From: Meloidogyne chitwoodi | Lineage: Eukaryota > Nematoda > Chromadorea > Rhabditida > Meloidogynidae | Direction of reading: 5' to 3' | Assembly (NCBI GenBank): GCA_015183035.1 | Contig: JACZZP010000009.1 | Span: 1,178,001 to 1,242,000 of the forward strand | DNA length: 64,000 bases | In this document: positions 22,809 through 34,215 of the stretch, in pieces | Layout of the letters: the number at the start of each line of letters is the position of its first letter | Numbering within the stretch: position 1 is the stretch's first letter | Notes under the pieces: model-generated | The model's input: the letters and a program-made list of their open reading frames with translations, nothing else | Database searches by the model: none | Told to the model about the DNA's origin: nothing | Translations under genes and position numbers: made by a program

Positions 22809-23321
22809 TATTATACTAAATTATTATAGACACGTACAATAATTAATAGGGTAAAATGATCTCAACTTTCTTAAAATAAAAAAAAGTTCAATAAAAATTA
22901 TACGCAAGAATATAAATAGTAAAAATAAAGATTAAAAATAAAATTCAAATAATAGTGTTACATAGTAAAAATAGGGATAAATCATAATAATCAGGAATGG
23001 TATTATTAGGTACATAATTATTTTCCTTGAAATAAAAATTTTAAAACTAAAAATAGAAATTCCCACTTAGTTTACGCATAACTATCATCACTGCTATTTA
23101 AAAAAAGTGTTCGAAAATAAAGCGCTCAGAATATTTCCTCTTCACTTAACTCAGAATTACGTCCCTTTAAAATTCTTGAATTCATCATAGCGCAAATAAC
23201 ATTTAGAAACAACAATAAAACATTCAAACTTTCATAGGAAAATATGAATCATACCACTTAACCAAAGTCATCCTTAAATAATTATTTGAATAGTTATTAC
23301 ACCATTATAAGAATCAACATA

Positions 23322-24853
23322 TTAGACAAATTCATCATCACTAAAAGAATCTTTGTACATTTGTTGAACTTGAGATTCAGTCGAATCATCAAGTACAGTA
23401 TTTATTGCTGGTTCCCATATTAAAATTGAACGGTCATTTGAAGAAGTAACGACCTTCAAATTAGAATAATTAAATAATTATTTATGTAAAACCTGTTGAC
23501 AACCATAACGATAAGCACATGAGAGAACTCTCTGAAAATGACCACGAAGTGGCAAAACATTATCAAGATCAGTTGGTATCATTTTACTAGAACTCAATTG
23601 GCGATAGAGAAAATTAATTGACAAAATATCGTTTTCATATGGAATAAAAGCCCAAAGTTTACGTCCTTCATCACTAATATCAAAATTTACCCGAATAGCA
23701 TCATTAAGAGGTGGATTATCAGAATCCGATAGCTGAAGATTTAATTAATAAAAATACTTGTTTTATTAAACCTTAGTCCAAGATAAAAGCTTCAAATTTT
23801 GATTCCAAAAGCATAAATTATGGTCATAAGTCATAGAAATCAAAAAACGACCGTCGGTGGAAGAACGCAAACAGGTAATTCTATTAGAATTTGCTATACT
23901 TTTTCGTCTCTTTGGTAAAGATGAGTAATAACAATCAGGCGATAAGACTTCTTCAAACTTTTCCTTCCCACTTCTAAAACAATTTTAAAAAATGAAAATA
24001 AAAAACCTAACATCCCAAAGGGCAATTTTTCCTTGGTCACTACCAGTTGCCAAAATATACTTCGAGGAAGAAAGCCAACGAACACTGTATATTCTTTGAT
24101 CCTTCGCACGAATGTTTAGAGGAATTTGACCAATTCTGGAGTTAAGATTTACCTAGCAAAAATTTTTTTTTAAACCTTGGATCTATGAAAGAAAGATTAG
24201 AGGAAACAGTGGCCACAGCTATCAATGATGAAGCATTAGTACTAGAAACAATCCAATGGAAATGCGAAACCGGTTGAATAAATTTATAGTCCTCAACTGA
24301 GACTAATCCTGTCGAATCCCAGATCTGCAAATATAAATAATATAATTTAATTCAGCTAATTAAATCGGAAAAAAACTTTAAGTAATTTATCCATTCCTGT
24401 AGTGACAAAAATGGTTGTATCGACTGGATACCATTGCGAACCATTAACCATATGCTGATGGTAACTTTTCTTCCGAGTGTGAATTATTTTACAGTTAAGC
24501 GGATATGTTTCAACAGTTGGATTTAAATTCGTAAATGACTCAAAATCGACAATTGAAACTGTTCCACGTGAATTTCCACATATAAGGCTAAAATTAAAAA
24601 AGTATTCACAATTGTTTTGAAATTATTTACAATCGGCCGTCAATCCGTTCAAATGACATAGTCGAGGTCACAGCATCTGTATTAATTTGAATCGCATACC
24701 TACAGCTTGAATTGAGTGAAGTAATGCGACGATCAATTATATCGAGTTTATCTAGACGTCGTCCTTTACCACTATTAAAAGTCAGACTTAATTTTGTTAA
24801 TTAGAAAGTTGCTACATTTCTCTATTTTCAGCAAAAGTACACATGTTCATCAT
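23322..24853 (-). CDS. ERCC8/CSA-like WD40 repair protein
   Basis: A multi-exon WD-repeat protein starts MMNMCTFAENREIGKGRRLD and ends ...YKDSFSDDEFV. Conserved blocks in order: RRITSLNSSCRYAIQINTD, LLICGNSRGTVSIVDFE, GSQWYPVDTTIFVTTGMDKL followed by LKVWDSTGLVSVEDYKF, RWLSSSKYILATGSDQGKIA before LWDVRSG, and a final repeat RVLSCAYRYGCQQVVTSSND before ILIWEP. The QWYP-D-T..F/D-K-LKVWD block and the repeat spacing match the Cockayne syndrome A protein, substrate receptor of the CRL4 ubiquitin ligase in transcription-coupled repair. Other DDB1-binding WD40 proteins cannot be fully excluded. It is divergent from the MADF gene; a GC-rich palindrome lies in the shared upstream region. It may be the first gene of the run IF1-FIS1-lipid phosphatase. 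Confidence 0.8.
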
Positions 24854-24980
24854 AAATATGTATTCGTTTTTATTGTATAATTCTAAAAAAATATAATATT
24901 TTTAATTTACAATTTTTCTATATAGTATAATTAGCTTAAACAAAACCAATTTCAGAAAGAAAAACATTACAATCAGACTA

Positions 24981-25001
24981 GGCGCCGGCCGGCTGGCGCG
25001 C
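24981..25001. repeat. GC-rich palindrome between divergent genes
   Basis: A run of about 21 bases with only one A/T base reads GGCGCCGGCCGG followed by CTGGCGCGC. It contains the self-complementary GCCGGCCGGC and outer GCGCC/GGCGC arms. It lies 128 bp upstream of the CSA-like start and 138 bp upstream of the MADF start, in otherwise AT-rich DNA. Confidence 0.6.
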
Positions 25002-25138
25002 AATAGTATGCTAAATAAAGAGATAAAGAGGAAACTAGAGACAACTTGGCCTAGTCGCAAGTTTTCAAATTTACATAGGGACAAAGCTTAACTTATCACT
25101 TGATCTCTGAAATCGTTCTTAAAATTTTACTTTCTTTG

Positions 25139-25888
25139 ATGTTCACAATAGAAGGACAGAACTCAACAGAAAGAGGTTAATTTTTTGAAAATAAATTTAT
25201 CAAATTCTTTTCAAAATTTACCATAGACTTCAAAGAAGTTTTTATTGATATAGTCAAAAAGTATCCAATTATATGGAACTATTCTCTACATACTACATAT
25301 AATGTTGTAAGTATAATTTCTCAAATAAAAACGAAGAAAACTATTTTTAACTTCTCAGTTTCAAGACAGGAGAGCTGCTTTTGCTGAAGTAGCTGGAATT
25401 CTTTCAGATGACAAATCTAAATATACTGGCAATTTTTGAATTAAAATTATAAACAAAATAAATTAACTTTAAGGACTAGAGATGCAATATACGTGGTGTA
25501 GATTGCGTAATAAGTTTCGTGATGTATTAAAAAAAGTTCTCTCAAATGGTGGAAATGATGATAATGTTACTTGGCGTCATTGGAGAAGAGTAAGGTATAG
25601 TAATAAATTTTTATATTTGTTTTCTTTTCTAGTTGCAATTCATTACAGATTATGAATGTGAAAAGATTAACAAGTCACAATCAATGCTAAAATTGTGAAT
25701 TTTATATTATTTTGAATCATAATACAAAAAAGTTTTTGATAATATTTAGGACAAATAAAATTCCACTATCCTTTCACGTTGAGCCTAATACTGAAATCGT
25801 TTCTGACGATAACACGAATTCATGTGAAAATTCTGAACAACATCGCATTTCCCGCCAAGATAATAGTTTGTTTATCAAAATTTTTTAA
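25139..25888 (+). CDS. MADF-domain (Myb/SANT-like) DNA-binding protein
   Basis: Exons join as MFTIEGQNSTER then DFKEVFIDIVKKYPIIWNYS, and after two introns FQDRRAAFAEVAGILSDDKS, QYTWCRLRNKFRDVLKKVL and a final WRHWRRLQFITDYECEK. This is the MADF pattern: F-I-x-x-V-K-x-x-P-x-x-W, then a second helix (R-x-A-F-x-E-V-A), W-x-x-L-R-x-x-F-R-x-x-L, and a terminal W..F.x-F helix. MADF proteins bind DNA as transcriptional regulators or chromatin cofactors (for example in the Adf-1 and DREAM/synMuv contexts). After the domain comes an acidic, Asn-rich tail ending ...SLFIKIF. An internal GTTTGT donor at about 25867 could instead splice into the exon at 26030, fusing this gene to the next one. Confidence 0.75.
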
Positions 25889-26029
25889 AGCGTAAAATAA
25901 ATCCAATTAAGTACCTAAATCTTTGTTTTTATATTTTTATGTTATGCAAAAATAGACTCATATGTATAAACATATTTTTAACCAATTTTTTAAACAAATT
26001 CAAAATATTTAATTTATTCTTTCTGTCAG

Positions 26030-28124
26030 ATTTTAATGCGAATTTAAATTCTATAACAATTGACCTGTCTTGCTTAGCAATTTTTCCAGACGAAGAGGAT
26101 AAGGTTTATTATTTTTTCAAAAATTAAGAGGCCTTTAAATATTTATAATATATGTAATATAAACAAAACTTCTACTAACATAAGTAAATTTTTGTTTTTA
26201 ATCTAATAATTTTAATATTTTTTAGTAAAAATAATTAACGGAAACCTTAAGTGTGAGTTCAATTAATTATCAGTTTTAGATTAAACGCTAAGGCATTTAA
26301 GAAGAAAAAAAATAAAAATAAATATATTTAATTTTAATAAATCAGGGTATTAAAAGATTGAATGATTGCACGGGTGTTAAAACAAGAAGTACAAAATATA
26401 GAAATCATCTTCAAATGAAATGTCAACTATCACAAATTGATGACTGGAAGAAAAGATCTGGTTATTTTACAAATTGTGCTCAAAAGGACATTTGTGACCC
26501 TTTTGGCATATTTGATGAAAATGAAGAAAATATTTGTTTCAGTTGTTTAGAAACTAGAGATAATATTAGAGAAAAGGTTAGATTTTTTAACAGTTTCAAT
26601 TTTAATCTTATTATATAATTGAAAATGTTTGTCCGTATGTCTGTCTGTCCTTTTATACAAATGATTGGGGTAACTAAAAATGGGTTTTTTATAGTAGTTT
26701 CTGACAGTTGGATACTATATAAACCGCTTATTTTCTCATCATTCTTGTGTTTGGTTGTGGCTTAGGTTATGCCGTTTGGTTGTGGCTTAGGTTATGCCGT
26801 TTGGTGGTAAGGGAGGTCAGGGATGGTGGGTGGGCGACCTCTTAATATTTATTTTTTATTTTTGTCTTTGTTGGGATTATTTCTTTGAGCTAAGATGTTG
26901 TTATTGCAATGTCTGTGTTTTGGTTTAAAGAAATGTTTTGACCAATTATTTCTTAAGTTCGTTTGTTTATTCACGTTTTTGTTTTATCTTTAGAAATGTT
27001 TATTTTGTAGTATGATGACTTTATTGATCTGGTTATTTCAGTTTTTTGTGTTTATTTTTGCTAGCGTAGAAGGACGCCCGAAGGGCGACCTTCTACGCTA
27101 GTATACTAAAAGTTTATATTTAAAATATAAATATTTAAATGACAAAAACAAAAATTAAGGCAATTTTGATGTGGGATTCTGAAAAACTTCAACAAGAACT
27201 TTGTGATTATGCATATTTTCATGCAGTTAAAATATTCAATTCTAATGCTGAATATTTATTTGCAAATTCAGAATGTATCACAAAAATTTTTAAATTTTTA
27301 TTAAATTTTCAGCTAAACATCCTTTTTTTCTGTCTTATGAACATGTTAGGCAGCAAGTAAAAATTATTCTTAAAAATTTGATTTCTATATTTAATTTTCC
27401 TACTGATATGCAAGTTGCTGCACGACGTGCTTTTATGTCAGAGACAAGAAATGAAAAAGATATGAAAGTTTCTCCATATTGTATAGTTGGTTTTTATAAA
27501 TTATTTTAATATTATAAACTTAAGATTTGTTGTGAAACAATTATTGGATCATCTTATGTTCTTAGTTTTGAAGGTTGTAGATATAAGAATAATTTTGAAT
27601 TAATCGGAAATGATGACTTAAAGGTTTCAATTTTTTAAATAAATTAAAAGAAAGAACTTCAGCCAAATAATTTCTTTGTTTGTTATTATCACGCCAAAAT
27701 ATTTACAGTTTATTATCGCCTTTTGCATATGGATTGGAATATTCATTGGAATTGTTATTTGAGGGTATAAATTAAATATCAAATTTTCTAAAAATTAAAT
27801 TATAGCTTTCTCAAACTCAAAAACGTTTACCTAATTTAAATTCTTTTAATGTTATAAATTCTATTGATCCTCAAATTTTTTTGGTATGATTTTTTTAATA
27901 TGTATAATTAGGGTCTATCAATTAATAAATTATAATAATTTGAATTACAGCACATTTCAAATGAATATTTTTCACTGTTTAAAATGCTAGACGACCTTGT
28001 TTATAAAGGAAATAGTGTTAAAATTTCTACCACATTTACCGAAAGCTTATTTAATTGGAACAAAATTAAAGATCATATTAAAGATATGGGAATTTTAAAA
28101 AGAATGGAAAGGAAACAAATATAA
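26030..28124 (+). CDS. Unrecognised multi-exon gene
   Basis: Exons that join in frame: FNANLNSITIDLSCLAIFPD... (26030-26104), GIKRLNDCTGVKTRSTKYRN...DNIREK (26345-26576), AILMWDSEKLQQELCDYAYF... (from 27160), then KHPFFLSYEHVRQQVKIILK, then FPTDMQVAARRAFMSETRNE, then CCETIIGSSYVLSFEGCRYK, KELQPNNFFVCYYHAKIF and LSQTQKRLPNLNSFNVINSI. It ends ...DMGILKRMERKQI. There is a Cys-containing middle part (C-x5-C-x-D-P-F-G and C-x2-C) and no signal peptide or membrane segment. I recognise no family. The long intron 26577-27159 contains a transposon-like element. The first exon has a good acceptor but no ATG, so the start is either trans-spliced beyond view or the gene continues from the MADF gene. Confidence 0.55.
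26616..27101 (+). mobile_element. Non-autonomous element ending in a CTAG hairpin (Helitron-like)
   Basis: From about 26616 the sequence matches the subterminal region of the 11.6-13.7 kb element (ATGATTGGGGTAACTAAAAA... then TACTATATAAACCGC). It carries a two-copy 25-bp tandem repeat (GTTTGGTTGTGGCTTAGG...) at about 26750-26800. It ends with a hairpin at 27061-27101 whose 19-bp arms start CTAGCGTAGAAGG and differ at one position, with a GAA loop. The last bases are CTAG followed by T, compatible with a Helitron CTRR end inserted before T. An inverted, decayed copy is at 46350-46680. No transposase or Rep/helicase frame is present. Confidence 0.7.
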
Positions 28125-28224
28125 AAAATATTTTTAAACATTTACATATTTATTCATTTAATTATATTTTTTTATAAATGAATGAACCTGATTTAATCAT
28201 TTTGTGTACTTCAAGTACTTTTTT

Positions 28225-28842
28225 TTAGATATTCTCCACAGTTAGTTGACTGATACTTTGTGATGAAGATTTTTTTGAGGCTCTTGAATTTGTTGAGCTA
28301 AGATAACTTCCTGTATTTTGTTGTTGGTCTTCGATTTGATCTTTTTGCTGTTTTGAAGTGCCTGAAGAATTACTACCAGTGATATTTGTAGCTGCAGAAG
28401 CTAATTGCCTGCCGAGTTCAAGAGCTGCGACACGAAGGCCTGGGGCCTATATATGAGATGAAAAGAATAATCGCGTAATACAAAAACAGCAAAACTAAGC
28501 AAGCAAAACTAAGTAATTGAACATTATAGTAATATTAAAATTAATGAAGTGGTTGTTATATTCACTAAAATAACTAGAATATCTTCTAATATTGCTGTTT
28601 GTTTATTTCCATTTGTTAACATAGATATGGCTAGTTATTTAGTCTTTCTTTTTTTTTTGCAATCAACTCAAATAAATGAACCAGAAGATTATTTAGTGAA
28701 TTTTCTTTTATCCAACTTTTAATTAATGATCCAACATTTATTAAAGGTGAGAATTGCTGTTTGTTTCATCTTGATTTGTACTTGTTGTTCTAGAAGGTGC
28801 TTTGCGTGAAGCTTTTCGTAAAATTAGCGTTGATAATGAGTA
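28225..28842 (-). CDS. Ser/Gln-rich C-terminal exons, probably of the RGS gene
   Basis: Two exon-like stretches on the minus strand. One begins after a TTTCAG acceptor with YSLSTLILRKASRKAPSRTT (ending near 28765). The other begins after TATATAG with APGLRVAALELGRQLASAA (28225-28448) and ends in ...SISQLTVENI. They are Ser/Thr/Gln-rich and likely a regulatory tail. Their reading frames do not join cleanly to the RGS exon ending near 29040: the available GTAAAT donor is one base out of phase. They could belong to an alternative tail or contain a sequence error. Confidence 0.4.
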
Positions 28843-29039
28843 CTGAAATTAATAAATGGCAAAAAGCAATAAAAAAAGAGCAAAATATATAAATTAAAAA
28901 ACATTTAAAAAAAAGCATGCAACTCTAAGCATAAAATTTTTAAAAAATAGGCAAACGTGCCTTTTTCCCGGAAATGTTCAGGTCACGATATCTAAATTAT
29001 TTCCTGAATTTTCTTAATTTTTTCCATTTTCCCCCCAAT

Positions 29040-31473
29040 TTACAAATCTGAACGAAGAAATCTCTGGTAACTGTCATTCTTCATTAAACAAAAAATATGA
29101 TCCGCTGCCTCATCAAATGACCATCTGTTTGGATTTTTTTTCAAATTTTCTTCAATTATTTCCATTATTTTACAATCAATATTCTGAAATAATTTTTAAA
29201 TTAATATTTTATTATTTACGGTTAGTTTTTTTATCAAAGGAGTGGAATAAAAGAATTGAATGATTGTAATGTTTAAAATTACTTAATGTTGTTAAACCAA
29301 TTTTGAAAAAAATTAAAGTCTATTTTATTTAACTATGCTGTATCTTATTATTTTTTAAAGTTTATTTATTTTGTTTTAATTTATTAAAATATTTTTATAT
29401 TTTAACTTTTAAAATTTGAAAAAAAAACTGACCACGGGGGATTGAGCATTTGAATCAATAAATTCATTATATATTTCTGTAACAAGTACAGGTACCATTC
29501 GACAACTACATTTACGAAGTTTTTGTACCTATATAAAATTTAATTTATTAAAAAAAGATTATAAATTAATTTTACTTCCATCCAAAAACGCAAATTTTCT
29601 CCAGAATATTCTTTATCAAGGAATTTTTGTAATGTTTCTCTTCCAACCTTAATTTATAAAATATTATTAAAAAATAATTTTAAATAATTATACTGGATCT
29701 ATTAATAATTCTTCAAATGATTCTTCCCAAAGTTTTAATCTTCTAGTTGAAATATCTCCAGTTCTAAAAATAAATTTAAAAAATAAATTATTTTTCAAAC
29801 ATTTTGTCATGTTGCCATAAATCAACAGTATCTGAAATCCATGGATCTGGTTGCCCTTGAAATGGATCAGTAGGAGAACCCATTTGTATAATAAAAGCAT
29901 CAAATAAAACTCTTTAAAAAAATTAATTAATTAAATAATTAATTAAATATTTACCTATGTCCATAATATTGTAAATAACTTTCTGCTAATTTTGATGTTT
30001 TTAATAAATTTTTAGATAATTTTATTTGTAATTCATTAATCTAAAAATAAATAATAATATTAAATTAAATAAATAATTAACCTCAATTTTTAAATTATCT
30101 TTTAATTGTGTATATCTTTTTCTACCAGGTTTTTGATAAAAACGAATTTCTCTATAAAAAGTTAAATTATTTTAAAAAAAATAATTATTATTTTTTTTAC
30201 TTTGGTATTTTTACTTCTAAATTATTAATATTATTTAATTGACATTCATTTTGAATAATTAAAGTATTACAATTATTATATTTTGATTTTCCAGATCGAC
30301 TTAATTTTCTAATATCTACCTAAAAAATAAATATTTATTTATTTATTTTTATTTAATACTTCTGTTGTATTAACACAACCAGGTAATGGTCTATGTAAAT
30401 CCCAAAATGCTCTTTCTTGGCTATCCAAAATTTGTCTTTCTATTCTGTCACGTTTTTTGTCAACTCTTTAAAAAATAATAACAAATATTAATTTTATTAT
30501 TATTTTTACTTATATTGTGCCTCTGCCTGCATAAAAACAAATTCCCATTTTCTGCTAAACATTTTTTGTAATTTTGCTAAATTTTCTGCTTCAAAATCTT
30601 CTAATTCCAAATGTGCTTTATTTTGCATTGTTCTTTTACATAAATAAACAGCTATTTTAAAATTAAATAATTTAAAATAAAATTATTTAAAATAACCATA
30701 ATCCATATTTTCTGGTTCCCAACAATTAGAAGGCCAAAAATATGGAGTCTGAAAACGGTAAAAAGAAGTATCACCTCCTTTCATTGAAATTACGTGATCA
30801 TCGACCTTTTTTATAAAATATTTATTTATTTAATAATTTTAAAATGATAATAATAATTACTTGAAAAATATATCCATGAGAAGCAAATAAATGTAATAAA
30901 TGATTAGAATCTAAATCATCAAAAACATCTATATGCTATAAAAAATATTTTAAAATTAATAAAAATATTAATTATTTAATTACAGTATTTAGCCATGTAA
31001 TTAAATCTTGTCCAGAAAATACTGAAACTATTCTAAAATTATTTAAATTAAAAAATATATTTTATATAATTATTTGGTAGACCAAAACTTCCGAACGTCC
31101 ATAAAAGATTAAAAAGAAAAAATTAGTTTATTTCCTTTTTAAAGGACCAATTGGTATAATAATTTATTTAACAACTTTTTAAGATGATAGTAAATCTATA
31201 TACAAGTTTTGGACAAAAATAGTTCGAAAGTTTTGGCCTGCCATTAATTTAAAAGAAAATACTTTGAAAGAAAACTTTTTACAGTTTTTATTTTAATTCC
31301 ATCTTCAGAATTTAACATTTGACTTTAAAATAAATTAAATTAATTAATTAAATATTTTATTTTTCTTACTTAATTAATTTTTCCATTTTTCTATAAATTA
31401 ACATATTTGGATGTGGATGTTTTTCTTCTGCAAAATTACTACAATTATTTGTATTACTACTACTACTTGCCAT
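29040..31473 (-). CDS. R7-type regulator of G-protein signalling (EGL-10/EAT-16 class)
   Basis: Many short exons encode [20 protein letters not shown]..., then the conserved start of an R7 RGS ([20 protein letters not shown]). The DEP domain follows ([32 protein letters not shown]). The DHEX region has [40 protein letters not shown] and [24 protein letters not shown]-like segment ([13 protein letters not shown]...NPW-type [12 protein letters not shown]) leads into the RGS box ([25 protein letters not shown]-type [42 protein letters not shown]). These proteins partner with Gbeta5 and accelerate GTP hydrolysis on Go or Gq in nematode behaviour control. I cannot decide between EGL-10 and EAT-16. 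A MITE lies in the intron within the DEP region. An in-frame stop lies at 29040-29042, but a longer tail is likely. Confidence 0.87.
31076..31242. mobile_element. Short TIR element in an RGS-gene intron
   Basis: Imperfect inverted ends of about 22 bp: GGTAGACCAAAACTTCCGAAC on the left, and the complement of GTTCGAAAGTTTTGGCCTGCC on the right. The 167-bp element has no coding sequence and lies in the intron between the DEP exons. The CCAAAACTT..CGAA motif is reminiscent of mariner-type termini (inference). No clear target duplication was resolved in the AT-rich flanks. Confidence 0.65.
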
Positions 31474-32868
31474 TATTATTATTTTTAATTAAAATTATTT
31501 TCTAAAAAATACAACAAATTTGTTTTAATTAAAAATATCTTTTTCTTTAATTAAAATATTTAATAAAATAAAAGGAAGATTATTTATTAAAACATTTTTG
31601 AGGTTAAAAAATTAAAATACTTTTGGAAAAAAAATTTTACAAAATATATCCATAATAAAGAATTAAAAAACTTCTTTTATTTTAATAAATCCCTTAAAAG
31701 AAAATAAATAATTTTTAAAAAAGGAATTAACTTAACTATAATAGTTTAGGAACTCACGCTAAAAAAAGTCTACAGCCTTTATGGATAGTGGGACTAGTCT
31801 GAAACCTTGACATATTTATTTATATAATATTTATATATAATATTTATTAGTAAAAGGATTAAAAGTAGAAGTAATTATATATCTTTATTAAATTTATTTT
31901 TTAAATTTTTAAAAAATAATTAAAATATTAATAACTAATTAATATATTTAAATGAGAAAGATATTTAATTTAAAAAATATTCTCAAAAAAATTAAAAAAA
32001 AATAATATTTTGTTCTTGGACATTTTCTGCTTATTTAAAATTTTGAGAAAATTAAAGAAAGAGAGAGAGAATATATTTATTGATTATATATATATAGAGG
32101 AGTATATATATGTATGTAGTACATATGTCTAGGGAATATTTAAAGTAAAAAATGGCAAATAATATTATTTGGAAATAAATAAATAAATAAATATTATAAA
32201 GTAATTTATTTTTAAATAAATTTAAAAGAAAAGTAAAATTATTTTAAATTATTCTTAATAAATTAAATAAATAAAAATATAAATTCTTTTACATATTTTT
32301 AATTTTTATTTATTTATTTATTTATTTATTTAGCAGTTAAAAATTATTATTTAGCATTCTGTCTAATTTATTTATAAAAAATTTAAAAATATTTAAAAGA
32401 CTTGTTTAATTTTGTTAAAGCAAAGAAACAAAAATTCACTTAAAAAAAAGTAGAGGAGAAGATCATTAACGAAAAAAAAAATAAAAAATATTTGTTAAGT
32501 GGACAATAAATAATAATATTTTTGTTTAAAATATAAGACAATGGCATATATTTATTTTTATATATTAATTCTTTCATAATAATTTATTATTTATTTATTT
32601 ATTTAAGTACGTCATTATATTAATTATTGTTTAATATAATAATAATAATAATAATGGACCACCAATAACGAAAAAATATATTTTTTATTTATTTTGTAAA
32701 TAAATGACCATAAAAGTATTTTTTTATTGTCTTTTTTAAATAATAAATTATTTTAAAAAAATTCTAGTATTTTCATAAAAATGGATATATTTATTTATTT
32801 ATTTATTCTCTTTCTTTTTAAAAAATATTTTCTTATTAATTTTAATTAAATTTTTTAAAGTTTAAAAA
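31474..32868. other. AT-rich intergenic region between divergent genes
   Basis: Dominated by ATTT/AAAT tetramer repeats, with short tracts such as TATATATA (about 32085) and ATTTATTTATTT (about 32310). Nothing coding, no RNA gene and no long inverted repeat was seen. It presumably contains promoters for the RGS gene and the secreted protein gene. Confidence 0.55.
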
Positions 32869-34215
32869 ATGTCTCCTTCATCAGGCAAAAATATTTATAG
32901 AAATTTTTATATTTTAAATTTTAATATAAATAGAATAAAATTATTTTTAATTATTTTTTATTTTTTTATTTTTACAATTATTTTGCCAGAAATTTATGGA
33001 GAAGAAGGTATTAATTATTTAATTTAAATTATATTATTTTATTTTATTAAATATTAGAAAAACAACAAAATAAAATTAAAAAATCTTCTCTTTCTTCTTC
33101 TTTTGTTTTGGCTGATCCAAATCTTTCAGAATCTGCATATTCCCCACCATTAGAACCAAATCCTATTTTAAAATCAGAATTATTACAAAATGATGATGAA
33201 CTTGAAAATAATGAAAATATTCCATTTTATTCTTCTTTGGAATCAATAAATCCTAAAAATGAAGAATTAATAATTAATAATCAAAAAAGTAAAAAAATAT
33301 ATATTAAATATATTAAATATATATTTTAAGTTAATAATAATAGTTTTGGATCAGTAATTGGTCAAATCCAAAAAGAATTAATAATAAAAGATAAACAAAT
33401 GGATGATCAACAAAAAAATAAAGTAATTTTTTATTTTCTTGAATACCTATTTACTAAAAAATATTTAAAATATTCTCTCATATATTTATTTATTTAAAAT
33501 ATACTATAATCTAAGGGAACTTCTTCTTTTTTAATTTTTTTCTTCAAAGGACAGAGAATCAACAATTAAAAATTTTGGTAATTTTGAATCAGATGGATTA
33601 ACTAAAAGACGTCAATTTAGTCAATATGCAGCACCACAAATTGGAATTCCAGAAATACCTTCAGGAATTGGTTTTTTGTTAATTTAAAAATTAATTAATT
33701 TATTATTTTTAATTTAAAAAGGAAATCCGTTAATTCCTCCTACAGCAGGTGCCTGTCCTGGAGGTTCTCCTTTACCTATAGAATGTGATCCAAAAAGGCC
33801 TTGGCCTCAATGTCCTCCACAAAGTTATTGTTATGCTACAAATTCTGTTGATATTGGACCTTATTTTTGTTGTCCAGTTTGTTCGTTTTTTCCTTTTAAA
33901 TTTATCTTTAATTAATTAATTAATTAAAAAAGGGTCAACTTATGGAGCAGCTTGGAGGCCAGCTACACCTTTTTATAATTATATTCCTCCTCCACCCCCA
34001 AATTGGCCTGAGCAACAAATAGTTGCTTCTCCACGATATGGACCTTTTAGAAAAAATCGAAAAGTATTATTTTAAATATATTTTAATTAATTAATTAATA
34101 TTTATTAAAAAAAAAGGAACAAAATAATAAAGAAAATATAGAAGAACCAGAAGAAATAGAAAATAATATACAAAATATTCACAAAACTTTAAATAGATTA
34201 ACAAAAAAGCAATAA
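32869..34215 (+). CDS. Secreted protein with Pro/Cys-rich domain, nematode-type
   Basis: Exons join to a protein starting MSPSSGKNIYRNFYILNFNI with a long hydrophobic N-terminal segment (LFLIIFYFFIFTIILPEIYG) acting as signal peptide or anchor. A low-complexity acidic Asn/Ser region follows, with dibasic sites (LTKRRQFSQYAAPQIGIPEI). A compact Cys module then reads AGACPGGSPLPIECDPKRPW, QCPPQSYCYATNSVDIG, YFCCPV. This six-to-seven-Cys pattern (C..C..C..C.Y..CCP) resembles the EB/lustrin-like modules of nematode extracellular proteins. A Pro/Tyr-rich segment (YNYIPPPPPNWPEQQ) and an acidic C-terminal tail follow. Function is unknown; an extracellular matrix or cuticle role is only a guess. Confidence 0.68.
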
